Source: Oribacterium sp.
GTDB taxonomy: Bacteria; Bacillota_A; Clostridia; Lachnospirales; Lachnospiraceae
Assembly: GCA_017940955.1 (NCBI GenBank)
Contig: JAGAXP010000225.1
Location: 1-13,661 of the forward strand
Direction: 5' to 3'
Length of the DNA: 13,661 bases
Shown: one piece after another, positions 1 to 6,357 of the stretch
Layout: each line of letters opens with the position of its first letter
Position numbering within the stretch: the stretch's first letter is position 1
Made by a program: the position numbers and the translations under genes
Notes under the pieces: model-generated
What the model was told of the DNA's origin: nothing
The model's input: the letters and a program-made list of their open reading frames with translations, nothing else
The model's database searches: none

Positions 1-1
1 C

Positions 2-505
2 TTCGGCGGAGGGTACGCCATGATCTCCCTCATCGAAGACATTTGCGTGACAAAAAAGAAATGGATAACTCATGATGAGATGATGAATATGACCGTCATC
101 GCGGAATCCACTCCGGGACCCATCGCCATAAACTGCGCCACATTTGTGGGCTATAGGATAAAGGGGATAAAAGGCGCCTTTGCCGCAACTCTGGGCGTCA
201 TCCTTCCTTCATTCCTGATCATATATATCATCTCCTGTTTTCTGAGCAATTTTATGGAGATAAAAATAGTTGCCGATGCCTTCAGAGGCATCAAGCTTGC
301 AGTGGGACTTTTGATATTTAATGCCGGAATCGGAATGCTTTCAAAAATGAAAAAGAAGCAATTTCCCATCATCATATTTTCTTTATCAATGCTGTTGATG
401 CTTTGTTCCGAGCTTTTGGGATTTAAGGTTTCAACAGTTGTCATGATGATGACGGCTGGAGTTATCGGTTTCATTTACAGCAGTTTACAGAAAGTAAAAA
501 AGTGA
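2..505 (+). CDS. Chromate transporter (CHR family, short form), 5' end missing
   Basis: This membrane protein belongs to the CHR (ChrA) family, which exports chromate or related oxyanions; the true substrate here is unknown. The reading frame is already open at base 2 and encodes FGGGYAMI before the first internal ATG at base 20, so the gene starts upstream of the window and ATG 20 is not the real start. Family hallmarks are visible: FGGG near the first helix, then ESTPGPIAIN, then LPSF followed by a hydrophobic helix. The visible 167 residues end in a lysine-rich tail, so this is a single-domain short CHR protein rather than a two-domain ChrA. A second, homologous short CHR gene follows at 651; such proteins usually occur as adjacent pairs that act together. 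Family assignment is confident; the substrate is inference. Confidence 0.9.
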   Translation, partial: FGGGYAMISLIEDICVTKKKWITHDEMMNMTVIAESTPGPIAINCATFVGYRIKGIKGAFAATLGVILPSFLIIYIISCFLSNFMEIKIVADAFRGIKLAVGLLIFNAGIGMLSKMKKKQFPIIIFSLSMLLMLCSELLGFKVSTVVMMMTAGVIGFIYSSLQKVKK

Positions 506-572
506 TGTGTTATGGAGCCCCGCACCCTTCAGTGTCAGATCCTAACCCCCTGCTCTATTAACGCTGCTTTTG

Positions 573-613
573 GGAGCCTTAATTGACATACATATACAGA
601 TCTAATTGGCTCC
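573..613. repeat. Imperfect inverted repeat between the two CHR genes
   Basis: GGAGCC at 573-578 and AATT at 581-584 are mirrored by AATT at 604-607 and GGCTCC at 608-613. The arms are interrupted by two unpaired bases on the left and a loop of about 19 bases. It lies in the 145-base gap between the two CHR genes. There is no T-run after it, so it does not look like a standard terminator. It could be an mRNA hairpin or a chance match. Confidence 0.3.
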
Positions 614-650
614 TACTTATAACCTGCATTTAAGAAAGAGAAGACAACTT

Positions 651-1199
651 ATGATATATCTTGAATTATTACTGGGATTTCTGCAGATAGGAATGTTTGC
701 ATTTGGCGGAGCCTATGGTGCGATTCCGCTTATACGTGATGTGGTCATGAGCTATGGATGGCTAAACGAAGATCAACTTACCTACATGATAGCTGTAAGC
801 GAGAGCACACCGGGCCCCATCATGGTGAATATGGCTACCTATATAGGAAGCAGCCAGGGCGGAATTTTGGGTGCCGTCATTGCTACCACCGCTGTCGCCT
901 TACCGTCATTTATCATCATTCTCATCGTTTCAACCATACTGAAGAATTTTGCGGAAAATCCACATTTCCAGGCGGTGCTCCGTGGCATTAAGCCCTGCAT
1001 CATAGGTATCATCATATCAACAGGGCTGTATATGATCATAAATAATTGCCGTTCCGGTGAAGGCCTTAACCATGTGAATGTCCTGATAACCCTTATCCTG
1101 CTAATGTTTATGCTGCTGCACAAGCGCTTCCTGAAAAGTAAGGCTTCTCCGATACATCTTATTATTTTCGCAGCAATACTGGGAATAGCATTCGGATAA
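651..1199 (+). CDS. Chromate transporter (CHR family, short form), second partner
   Basis: The product is a 182-residue CHR-family membrane protein and the presumed partner of the preceding gene. Motifs, counted from ATG 651: FGGAYG at 18-23, ESTPGP at 51-56 followed by a conserved N/T segment, and LPSF at 84-87 leading into a long hydrophobic helix. Further hydrophobic segments lie near 107-120 and 131-144 and at the C-terminus. I chose ATG 651 because the protein then begins as family members do (MIYLELLLGFLQIGMFAFGG) and because a weak GAGAAG ribosome site lies seven bases upstream. An in-frame TTG at 606 would add 15 polar residues and has no ribosome site. Short CHR pairs are normally nearly contiguous, so the 145-base gap is somewhat wide, but both genes look intact. 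Function by family is confident; substrate is unknown. Confidence 0.92.
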   Translation: MIYLELLLGFLQIGMFAFGGAYGAIPLIRDVVMSYGWLNEDQLTYMIAVSESTPGPIMVNMATYIGSSQGGILGAVIATTAVALPSFIIILIVSTILKNFAENPHFQAVLRGIKPCIIGIIISTGLYMIINNCRSGEGLNHVNVLITLILLMFMLLHKRFLKSKASPIHLIIFAAILGIAFG

Positions 1200-1219
1200 A
1201 TAAAATGATCACTTATTGT

Positions 1220-1252
1220 GATGGACCACTGACTCAGTCCCCATGGTCCATC
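1220..1252 (+). terminator. Hairpin downstream of the CHR pair, possible weak terminator
   Basis: GATGGACCA at 1220-1228 pairs perfectly with TGGTCCATC at 1244-1252. The 15-base loop contains a smaller palindrome, CTGACTCAG. It sits 20 bases after the stop codon of the second CHR gene, where a terminator is expected. Only a short TTTT (1261-1264) follows, some distance away, so intrinsic termination would be weak. Confidence 0.4.
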
Positions 1253-1273
1253 GACTGAACTTTTAAGGTAAAA

Positions 1274-1320
1274 ACAAATCCCGATTACACCTCCTGTATA
1301 GAAGTGTGATTGGGATTTGT
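1274..1320 (-). terminator. Intrinsic terminator of the ABC transporter genes
   Basis: A 17-bp stem (1274-1290 with 1304-1320) contains two G-T wobbles and closes a 13-base loop. Read on the minus strand, the stem ends in GGGATTTGT and is followed at once by a run of T (the A-run at 1270-1274 on the plus strand). This is a canonical intrinsic terminator for the leftward ABC genes, whose last stop codon is at 1370. On the plus strand no T-run follows, so it probably works in one direction only. Confidence 0.75.
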
Positions 1321-1326
1321 CATTAA

Positions 1327-1351
1327 CCGGGGGACGGTTTCTGTCCGGAAC
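1327..1351. repeat. Degenerate relative of the GGGGACGGTT palindromic repeat
   Basis: The segment begins CCGGGGGACGGTTT and ends GTCCGGAACC. Its left half matches the arm of the palindromes at 5202 and 10002 (core CCGGGGACGGTT) except for one extra G and one extra T. The right arm has lost most of its complement, leaving only GGAC/GTCC and GGTT/GAACC pairing. It lies between the ABC stop codon and the terminator, so it is intergenic like the other copies. Confidence 0.45.
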
Positions 1352-1369
1352 CAGACCTGCATATCACTG

Positions 1370-3112
1370 TCAAATACTCCAGGCTGCGCTTTCCGTCTGG
1401 AGTTCAAGCATATGCCTGAATATACTTCCCTCTTTTTCCTTGAGTTCTTTCGGCGTTCCTTCTTCCGCCACATGTCCGTCCTTCAGCACAATTATCTTAT
1501 CTGCGGATTCAACTGTTCTCATTCTGTGAGCAATGACCAGCACCGTTTTATTCGCAAGAAGCTTTGACAATGCTTCCTGTACCTTTGTTTCGTTCTCAAC
1601 GTCGAGGGATGCCGTTGCCTCATCCAAAAGAACGATAGGAGCATTTTTCAAAAGCGCTCTGGCAATGGAAATCCTCTGCCTCTCACCACCCGAAAGCTTT
1701 GCTCCATTTTCCCCGATGGGAGTGTCATACCCTTTCGGCAGTTTCCGGACAAATTCCTCGCAGTTGGCGGCTGCGGCTGCATTCATTACCTCTTCGTCCG
1801 TTGCTCCGTGTTTACCTAGTCTGATATTCTCCATAACACTATCATCGAAAAGCACCACATCCTGAAAAACAAAAGAATAATCTCTGAGAAGAGTCTCCGG
1901 ATCAACCGAATTTATATCTACTCCTCCTACCTTTATACTTCCGTTGTTAATGTCCCAGAGTCTTGCCGCAAGTCTCGCGCAGGTACTCTTTCCGGAACCC
2001 GAAGGTCCCACAAGCGCTGTGACTTCACCTTCCTTTGCAGTAAAGCTGACACCTGACAGCACCTGTTCGTTATCGTAGGAAAAGGAGACATTATCAAACA
2101 CTATATCATGTCCCTTTGGCTCAAATGTCTCAGCCCCACCTGCAACCGGTGAATCATAAAGCTCCATAAGCCTTGAAGCTGAAATCTCCGAAAGAAATAC
2201 TTCCGCAATAAGTGACAGGCTCTGATCAAATGGAGCATAGATCCTTGTAATCACCAGCAGAAACATGAACAGTGTCATAAAAGTGACCTGCCCGGACAGG
2301 ATAAGGTTCGCTCCTGTGAGTATCGTTGTGGCCACTCCCAGCCGCATGATTATACTTGCTCCGTTAACAAAGATTCCCGTGGCAAGCTCACCCCGTATCA
2401 TGGTTCTTTCATGTTCATCGATCTTGAGATCCAGTTCTGTGAGATAACGATCCTCCTGATTTGTCGCATGTATTTCACGGATATTTTCCAGTGTTTCCTG
2501 AATTCCGTCAGATACCCTGAGGGCAGCTTTTCTGTTGATCTCCGCGTTTTTGTTTGCCATGCTTCTGCTTCCGAAAAGAAGTCCGAAAGCTACAGGCACG
2601 CCCCAGAAGCAGGCTACGGCAAGCCTCCGGTCCATTATAAAAAGCATCACGGCGATGATGGCGGTAGAAAAGTATGCCCCATAGAGATATCCCAAAACGT
2701 GGCTCCATACATGTTCCATACGGTTCACATCCCCCATCAGGGTTTCTGTCAGATCCGCAAGATCTCTCTTCCCGAAAAAGCCCAAAGGAAGCTTTCTCAA
2801 ACGCTCTGCGATACCGATACGCATATCCTTCACTTCACCATAGACAAGGCCATAGGTCATGGCATATTGCTGTATGTGGGTGATCAATGATAACGCTATG
2901 AATATTATCACAGCAGCCATAAATGCCCCGGTCCCAGGAAGTCCGGCACCGTTGGTGAGCGTTTCCATGTAACACATCATAAGCTTATACAGGATACCCA
3001 TTCCGCCCATGACCACCAGGTTAACTATGATAGTCCATATCATTCCCTTTTTGGTGTTGTCGATTCCTTTATCAGAAAGCGCGTACTTTCGCTTAAATGC
3101 TTCCCCAAACAT
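1370..3112 (-). CDS. ABC transporter, fused permease/ATPase half-transporter (second subunit)
   Basis: A 580-residue exporter-type half-transporter: about six membrane helices in residues 25-320, then a nucleotide-binding domain. Motifs are complete: Walker A GPSGSGKST at 369-377, Q-loop Gln417, signature LSGGERQR at 473-480, Walker B IVLLDE at 493-498 with the catalytic Glu498, D-loop SLD, and switch His529. It presumably pairs with the product of the upstream gene at 3232-5037 as a heterodimer, and both ATP sites look competent. I chose ATG 3112: AGGAGG (3120-3125) lies seven bases upstream. The in-frame GTG at 3115 is only four bases from it, and an ATG at 3119 is out of frame. A 119-base gap separates it from the upstream gene and holds a palindrome, so separate regulation is possible. 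Substrate is unknown: multidrug, peptide or siderophore transport all fit. Confidence 0.93.
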   Translation of the reverse strand: MFGEAFKRKYALSDKGIDNTKKGMIWTIIVNLVVMGGMGILYKLMMCYMETLTNGAGLPGTGAFMAAVIIFIALSLITHIQQYAMTYGLVYGEVKDMRIGIAERLRKLPLGFFGKRDLADLTETLMGDVNRMEHVWSHVLGYLYGAYFSTAIIAVMLFIMDRRLAVACFWGVPVAFGLLFGSRSMANKNAEINRKAALRVSDGIQETLENIREIHATNQEDRYLTELDLKIDEHERTMIRGELATGIFVNGASIIMRLGVATTILTGANLILSGQVTFMTLFMFLLVITRIYAPFDQSLSLIAEVFLSEISASRLMELYDSPVAGGAETFEPKGHDIVFDNVSFSYDNEQVLSGVSFTAKEGEVTALVGPSGSGKSTCARLAARLWDINNGSIKVGGVDINSVDPETLLRDYSFVFQDVVLFDDSVMENIRLGKHGATDEEVMNAAAAANCEEFVRKLPKGYDTPIGENGAKLSGGERQRISIARALLKNAPIVLLDEATASLDVENETKVQEALSKLLANKTVLVIAHRMRTVESADKIIVLKDGHVAEEGTPKELKEKEGSIFRHMLELQTESAAWSI

Positions 3113-3169
3113 CACTCATCCTCCTCATGTATCAATGCAGTTTTTGAGCCTTAATATCTGAAACCCGGA

Positions 3170-3180
3170 TTCAAATTCAA
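3170..3180 (-). promoter_or_regulatory. 11-bp motif shared by the upstream regions of both ABC genes
   Basis: TTCAAATTCAA occurs here, 58-68 bases before the ATG of the second ABC gene, and again at 5178-5188 in front of the first ABC gene, in the same orientation. On the coding strand it reads TTGAATTTGAA, a tandem of TTGAAT-like units. A perfect minus-strand TTGACA lies next to it at 3191-3196, but no good -10 box stands at the right distance. It could be a shared regulator site or part of a weak promoter. Confidence 0.3.
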
Positions 3181-3199
3181 CAGGTCCATATGTCAATGA

Positions 3200-3232
3200 T
3201 TTTTCATCTGTAATATCTGTCATACAGATATT
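3200..3232 (-). repeat. Palindromic 30-bp repeat, copy A
   Basis: AATATCTGT at 3212-3220 and ACAGATATT at 3224-3232 form a perfect 9-bp inverted repeat around CAT; its end overlaps the stop codon of the upstream ABC gene (3232-3234). Bases 3200-3229 match 10657-10686 at 28 of 30 positions in the same orientation. Both copies lie upstream of transporter genes on the minus strand. It may be an operator or a small dispersed repeat. The AT-rich stem without a T-run argues against a terminator. Confidence 0.55.
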
Positions 3233-5037
3233 TAATCGGTTACACCTTCTGTCTGAATCTTCCACTGAACAGCCTTGTTGTAATCCTCCCACATCCTCTG
3301 ATACAGTCCGACCATTTCCTTCAGTTCTTCATGGGTACCCGCCTCATGGATCCTTCCCTCATTCATTACGATTATTTTATCTGCACCGGTTACCGTAGAA
3401 AGTCTGTGGGCGATCATGATAACCGTCTTTCCTTCAGTAAGTTTCCTGAACGCCTTCTGTATAAGCACCTCGTTTTCGGGATCTGCAAATGCTGTTGCTT
3501 CATCAAGTACGACTATAGGCGCGTCCTTCAATATAGCTCTTGCCAGGGCTACCCTCTGCTGCTCTCCTCCGGAAAGATAGGTTCCTTCAGTTCCAATCTG
3601 TGTATCTATTCCCTCAGGAAGCTTTTCAATGATATCCATGCACTGAGCCGCCTCAAGAGCCTTCAGGACCTCTTCCCTTGAAGCCTCAGGTTTGGCTGCT
3701 CTCACATTTTCAAAAATGGAGGTTTTGAACAATCTGTTGTTTTGGAATACAAAGGCAATCCTGTCCATCAGTACACGGGAAGAGATATCCTTCACATTCA
3801 CTCCCCCGATCAAAACTTCACCGGAGGTAACATCCCAAAATCTCGGAATAAGGCTTGCCGCAGTTGTCTTTCCCCCTCCTGAAGGTCCCACAAGAGCAAT
3901 TGTCTTTCCGGGATCCGCCACAAACGATACGTCTGTAAGCGCAGGTGTTTCGCTCCCCGCATAGGTGAAGGATACATTCCTGAATTCTATACTGTTGTCC
4001 TTTGGTTCTTTCGGATCCATAGGCTGTATAAGCTCCGGTGCATTCATTATGGTCTCGTTCCTGCCCATAGCCGTATCCGCAAGCATGGTCCCGCTGGCCG
4101 CAAACATTATCCTTGCAAGGGCTGTTGAAATGATGGCAGAGAAAACTGCATAGAATGCAAAGTCCGTAACAAATGAAGCAAAGCTTCCGGAGGCTAATGC
4201 TTTCGGACCGAGCAGAAGCACCACCGGCACCAGAAATACAAAGGCGCCTTCCGTAACCGTAAGGTTCACTGCCTGTGGCAGCTTGCAGACATTGGCCTGG
4301 AAGTTCTCAGCTTTTTGGCTGTAATCTTCTATTGCCTGCTTGAAGGTTTTAAAGGAATAAACCGTCTGCTGAAAGACCTTCACCACCGGGATTCCTCTCA
4401 CGTACTCCGTCCCTGCTTTGCTCATGACATCCTGCGCAGCCTGATACTCTGCCATTAGTCCTGCATTCTTTCCGCCCATCATAGCAAAAAGTGCACCCAC
4501 AGAGATAACCGCCGCAAGGAGGCACGCCGCTCCCATCCTCCAGTCAAATACAAACATAAGCACAAGGGTACTCAAAAACATCGCCAGGGTTCCGGCGATA
4601 TCCGCAAGGTTATGTGCCAACAATGTTTCCGTTTCAGACGCAGCACCGTCCAGCTTGTTTCTGAGAAGGCCGGAAGCATTATCATCAAAAAAACCCAAGG
4701 GTGCTTTCATGAGCTTACGCATCCCCTGCTTTCTGATGTTTGAAGCAGTCTTGAATGCTGCAAGATGCGTACACATCAGGGCAGCAAAATATATTACTAT
4801 TCCGGCAACGGCAAACCAAAAAGCCATCCAGCCATAGGCGGTAACTCCGGTGGCACTTCTGTAATCAGGCGCAACATTTATGAGATCTCTCATCACAAGC
4901 CATATGCATATGTAAGGCACCATCCCAAGGATCATAGCTATGGCTGAAAGAAATACCCCCAGAAATGTCAGCATTTTATACTTACCTGCAAAAGACAGGA
5001 TTTTTGATAAAGATGATTGTTTCTTACTGTCACTCAT
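3232..5037 (-). CDS. ABC transporter, fused permease/ATPase half-transporter (first subunit)
   Basis: A 601-residue exporter-fold half-transporter: membrane helices in residues 20-320, then the ATPase domain. Walker A is GPSGGGKTT at 384-392, Q-loop Gln432, signature LSGGEQQR at 488-495, Walker B IVVLDE at 508-513 with Glu513, and switch His544. The D-loop reads ATAFADPEN instead of the usual ASLD; I associate this variant with YbtP/IrtA-type half-transporters that act in ferric-siderophore import despite an exporter fold, but this is recollection and not proof. ATG 5037 is supported by AGGAGGGG (5047-5054) nine bases upstream. The gene is the first of the leftward ABC pair, and its upstream region carries a GGTTAG/CTAAC dyad that could be a metal-regulator site. 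Alternatives are drug or peptide export. Confidence 0.93.
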   Translation of the reverse strand: MSDSKKQSSLSKILSFAGKYKMLTFLGVFLSAIAMILGMVPYICIWLVMRDLINVAPDYRSATGVTAYGWMAFWFAVAGIVIYFAALMCTHLAAFKTASNIRKQGMRKLMKAPLGFFDDNASGLLRNKLDGAASETETLLAHNLADIAGTLAMFLSTLVLMFVFDWRMGAACLLAAVISVGALFAMMGGKNAGLMAEYQAAQDVMSKAGTEYVRGIPVVKVFQQTVYSFKTFKQAIEDYSQKAENFQANVCKLPQAVNLTVTEGAFVFLVPVVLLLGPKALASGSFASFVTDFAFYAVFSAIISTALARIMFAASGTMLADTAMGRNETIMNAPELIQPMDPKEPKDNSIEFRNVSFTYAGSETPALTDVSFVADPGKTIALVGPSGGGKTTAASLIPRFWDVTSGEVLIGGVNVKDISSRVLMDRIAFVFQNNRLFKTSIFENVRAAKPEASREEVLKALEAAQCMDIIEKLPEGIDTQIGTEGTYLSGGEQQRVALARAILKDAPIVVLDEATAFADPENEVLIQKAFRKLTEGKTVIMIAHRLSTVTGADKIIVMNEGRIHEAGTHEELKEMVGLYQRMWEDYNKAVQWKIQTEGVTD

Positions 5038-5111
5038 ATGATTTAACCCCTCCTTTGTAAATGCCGTTCTTTAAACCTGGTTTTTTCAGCATTCAGATCA
5101 GATTTAAATGA

Positions 5112-5150
5112 CATAATACGAAAACCGTAGGTTAGTTGTATCTAACTTAC
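5112..5150 (-). promoter_or_regulatory. Candidate promoter with overlapping dyad operator for the ABC pair
   Basis: GTAGGTTAG at 5127-5135 and CTAACTTAC at 5142-5150 form an interrupted dyad with one G-T mismatch and a 6-base spacer. On the minus strand a TATTAT box lies at 5112-5117, and the dyad covers the region where its -35 box would be (the -35 match itself is weak). A repressor bound there would block the promoter. The half sites resemble DtxR/IdeR operator half sites (TTAGGTTAG/CTAACCTAA), but the spacer is longer than the single central base of that consensus. A further inverted repeat, TTGAATTT/AAATTCAA, lies at 5156-5163 and 5181-5188. Confidence 0.4.
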
Positions 5151-5201
5151 TCATTTTGAATTTTATACCTTACTCTTTTCAAATTCAATAAGATTGACGA
5201 A

Positions 5202-5249
5202 TATCCACCGGGGACGGTTCCCGCCGGCGAGAACCGTCCCCGGTGGATA
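5202..5249. repeat. GGGGACGGTT palindromic repeat, copy 1
   Basis: Perfect 19-bp arms (5202-5220 and 5231-5249) enclose CCGCCGGCGA, which itself folds except for one C-A mismatch, making a 48-base near-complete palindrome. The 42-base core differs from copy 2 (10002-10051) at only two positions. It lies between the divergent ABC and DMT promoters, so it is not acting simply as a gene-end terminator here. It resembles REP/MITE-like palindromes scattered in clostridial intergenic DNA. Confidence 0.85.
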
Positions 5250-5272
5250 ACCCGGTGTTTTCAGAAAAGAAT

Positions 5273-5301
5273 TTTACATTGATCAAATCCCGTGGGATAA
5301 T
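5273..5301 (+). promoter_or_regulatory. Sigma-A type promoter of the DMT permease gene
   Basis: TTTACA (5273-5278, five of six to consensus) and GATAAT (5296-5301, five of six) are separated by exactly 17 bases, with an extended -10 TG at 5293-5294. Transcription would start near 5308 and give a leader of about 24 bases before ATG 5332. The upstream edge is 24 bases from palindrome copy 1. Confidence 0.7.
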
Positions 5302-5331
5302 GTGCTACACAATAATCATCCCGGAGGTCTT

Positions 5332-6186
5332 ATGGAAAAGAATAAATCAAAGGCAATACTATATATCTGTTCATCCGCATTCTTCTTTAATCTCATGAAC
5401 ATATTTGTACGTCTCTCAGGCGACGTGCCAAGCATACAGAAAAGCTTTTTCCGCAATCTGGTTGCCGTGTTTGTAGCGTTTTTTATGTTGATTAAAAGCG
5501 GCGAGGGTTTCCACCCGCAAAAAAAGAATCTCCCCATCCTTTTGGGAAGATCCTTTTTCGGAACCATCGGAATACTCTGTAACTTTTATGCAGTGGATCA
5601 TCTGCCTTTGGCTAATGCTTCCATCCTGAATAAAATGGCACCCTTCATGGTTCTCATTTTTTCCTATTTCATTTTGAAAGAAAAGCTGAAGCCCATACAC
5701 TTCCTGATCATTCTGATTGCATTTACCGGATGCTTTTTTGTAGTGAAGCCTTCACCCGACAATATGGATCTGGTAGGTTCTTTATCAGGACTTATAGGCG
5801 GGATTTCCGCCGGGCTTGCATACACTTTGGTAAGACTGGCAGGTCTCCGGGGCGAAAAGGGCGCTACCATAGTGCTGTTTTTCTCGGCATTTTCCTGCCT
5901 TTCGGTGCTTCCCTATATTGCATTTAATTATCATCCAATGAGCCTTAATCAGCTCTCCATGCTCCTGCTTGCAGGAGCCTCGGCAACAGCGGCACAGTTT
6001 TCTGTCACCGCCGCCTACAGCCATGCTCCTTCAAAGGAAATTTCCGTCTATGACTACACCCAGGTGCTCTGGGCTGCGTTATTCGGCTTTTTCATTTTCG
6101 GAGACATCCCGGATCTTTGGAGCGTAGTAGGATACTTCTTGATCATCGGAGCTGCGGTAGTAATGTTTTTATATAATCAAAAATGA
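5332..6186 (+). CDS. EamA/DMT-superfamily permease
   Basis: A 284-residue integral membrane protein with the two-repeat EamA layout: roughly residues 8-138 and 152-282, each about five hydrophobic helices. The end of the first repeat (PFMVLIFSYFILKEKL, 104-119) and its equivalent in the second repeat (TQVLWAALFGFFIFGDIP, 243-260) show the family's conserved P/W-rich helix ending in an acidic turn. DMT proteins move small metabolites or drugs; the substrate cannot be read from the sequence. I chose ATG 5332, with CGGAGG ending four bases upstream and a good promoter before it. A GTG at 5302 in frame would lie inside the -10 region and is rejected. The gene appears monocistronic. Its stop codon overlaps a 15-base sequence resembling the joined flanks of palindrome copy 1. 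Confidence 0.92.
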   Translation: MEKNKSKAILYICSSAFFFNLMNIFVRLSGDVPSIQKSFFRNLVAVFVAFFMLIKSGEGFHPQKKNLPILLGRSFFGTIGILCNFYAVDHLPLANASILNKMAPFMVLIFSYFILKEKLKPIHFLIILIAFTGCFFVVKPSPDNMDLVGSLSGLIGGISAGLAYTLVRLAGLRGEKGATIVLFFSAFSCLSVLPYIAFNYHPMSLNQLSMLLLAGASATAAQFSVTAAYSHAPSKEISVYDYTQVLWAALFGFFIFGDIPDLWSVVGYFLIIGAAVVMFLYNQK

Positions 6187-6200
6187 TCCACCGGATAACC
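6186..6200. repeat. Possible deletion scar of the palindromic repeat
   Basis: ATCCACCGG followed directly by ATAACC is identical to the left end (5203-5211) and right flank (5247-5252) of palindrome copy 1 joined together, as if the intervening 35 bases had been lost. It begins at the last base of the DMT gene's stop codon. Chance similarity cannot be ruled out. Confidence 0.3.
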
Positions 6201-6285
6201 ATCGTTATAAAAATGTAATATTTCTTTCATCTTTCTGTTATAAAGCAATGCGTCGTGGTCGAAATTCTAATCATAGTATGTTGAA

Positions 6286-6311
6286 AATACTCCGGAAAAT
6301 TCCGGAGTATT
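6286..6311. repeat. Perfect 12-bp inverted repeat before the S15 lipoprotein gene
   Basis: AATACTCCGGAA and TTCCGGAGTATT are perfect complements separated by AA. As RNA this would be a stem of about 10 bp with a six-base loop. It lies 100 bases after the DMT stop and 47 bases before the lipoprotein ATG. No T-run follows on the plus strand, and only a short one on the minus strand. It may be a terminator-like hairpin for the DMT gene or a dyad operator for the next gene. I see no clear -35/-10 pair for the lipoprotein gene in 6187-6345. Confidence 0.5.
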
Positions 6312-6357
6312 AAGCGGTCGTGACAGATTAAAAAATATTTACTGAAGGAGGAGTATA

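Noticed and set aside
606..650. TTG start for the second CHR gene
   Set aside because: It adds 15 polar residues not typical of the family, lacks a ribosome site, and part of it lies in the inverted repeat.
1310..2890. Plus-strand frames opposite the ABC gene (for example 1310-1567, 1533-1865, 2411-2890)
   Set aside because: They are antisense shadows of a clearly coding minus-strand ABC gene; none shows a recognisable domain.
5302..5331. GTG start for the DMT permease
   Set aside because: It lies immediately after the predicted -10 box, before the likely transcription start, and the GGAGG site fits ATG 5332.
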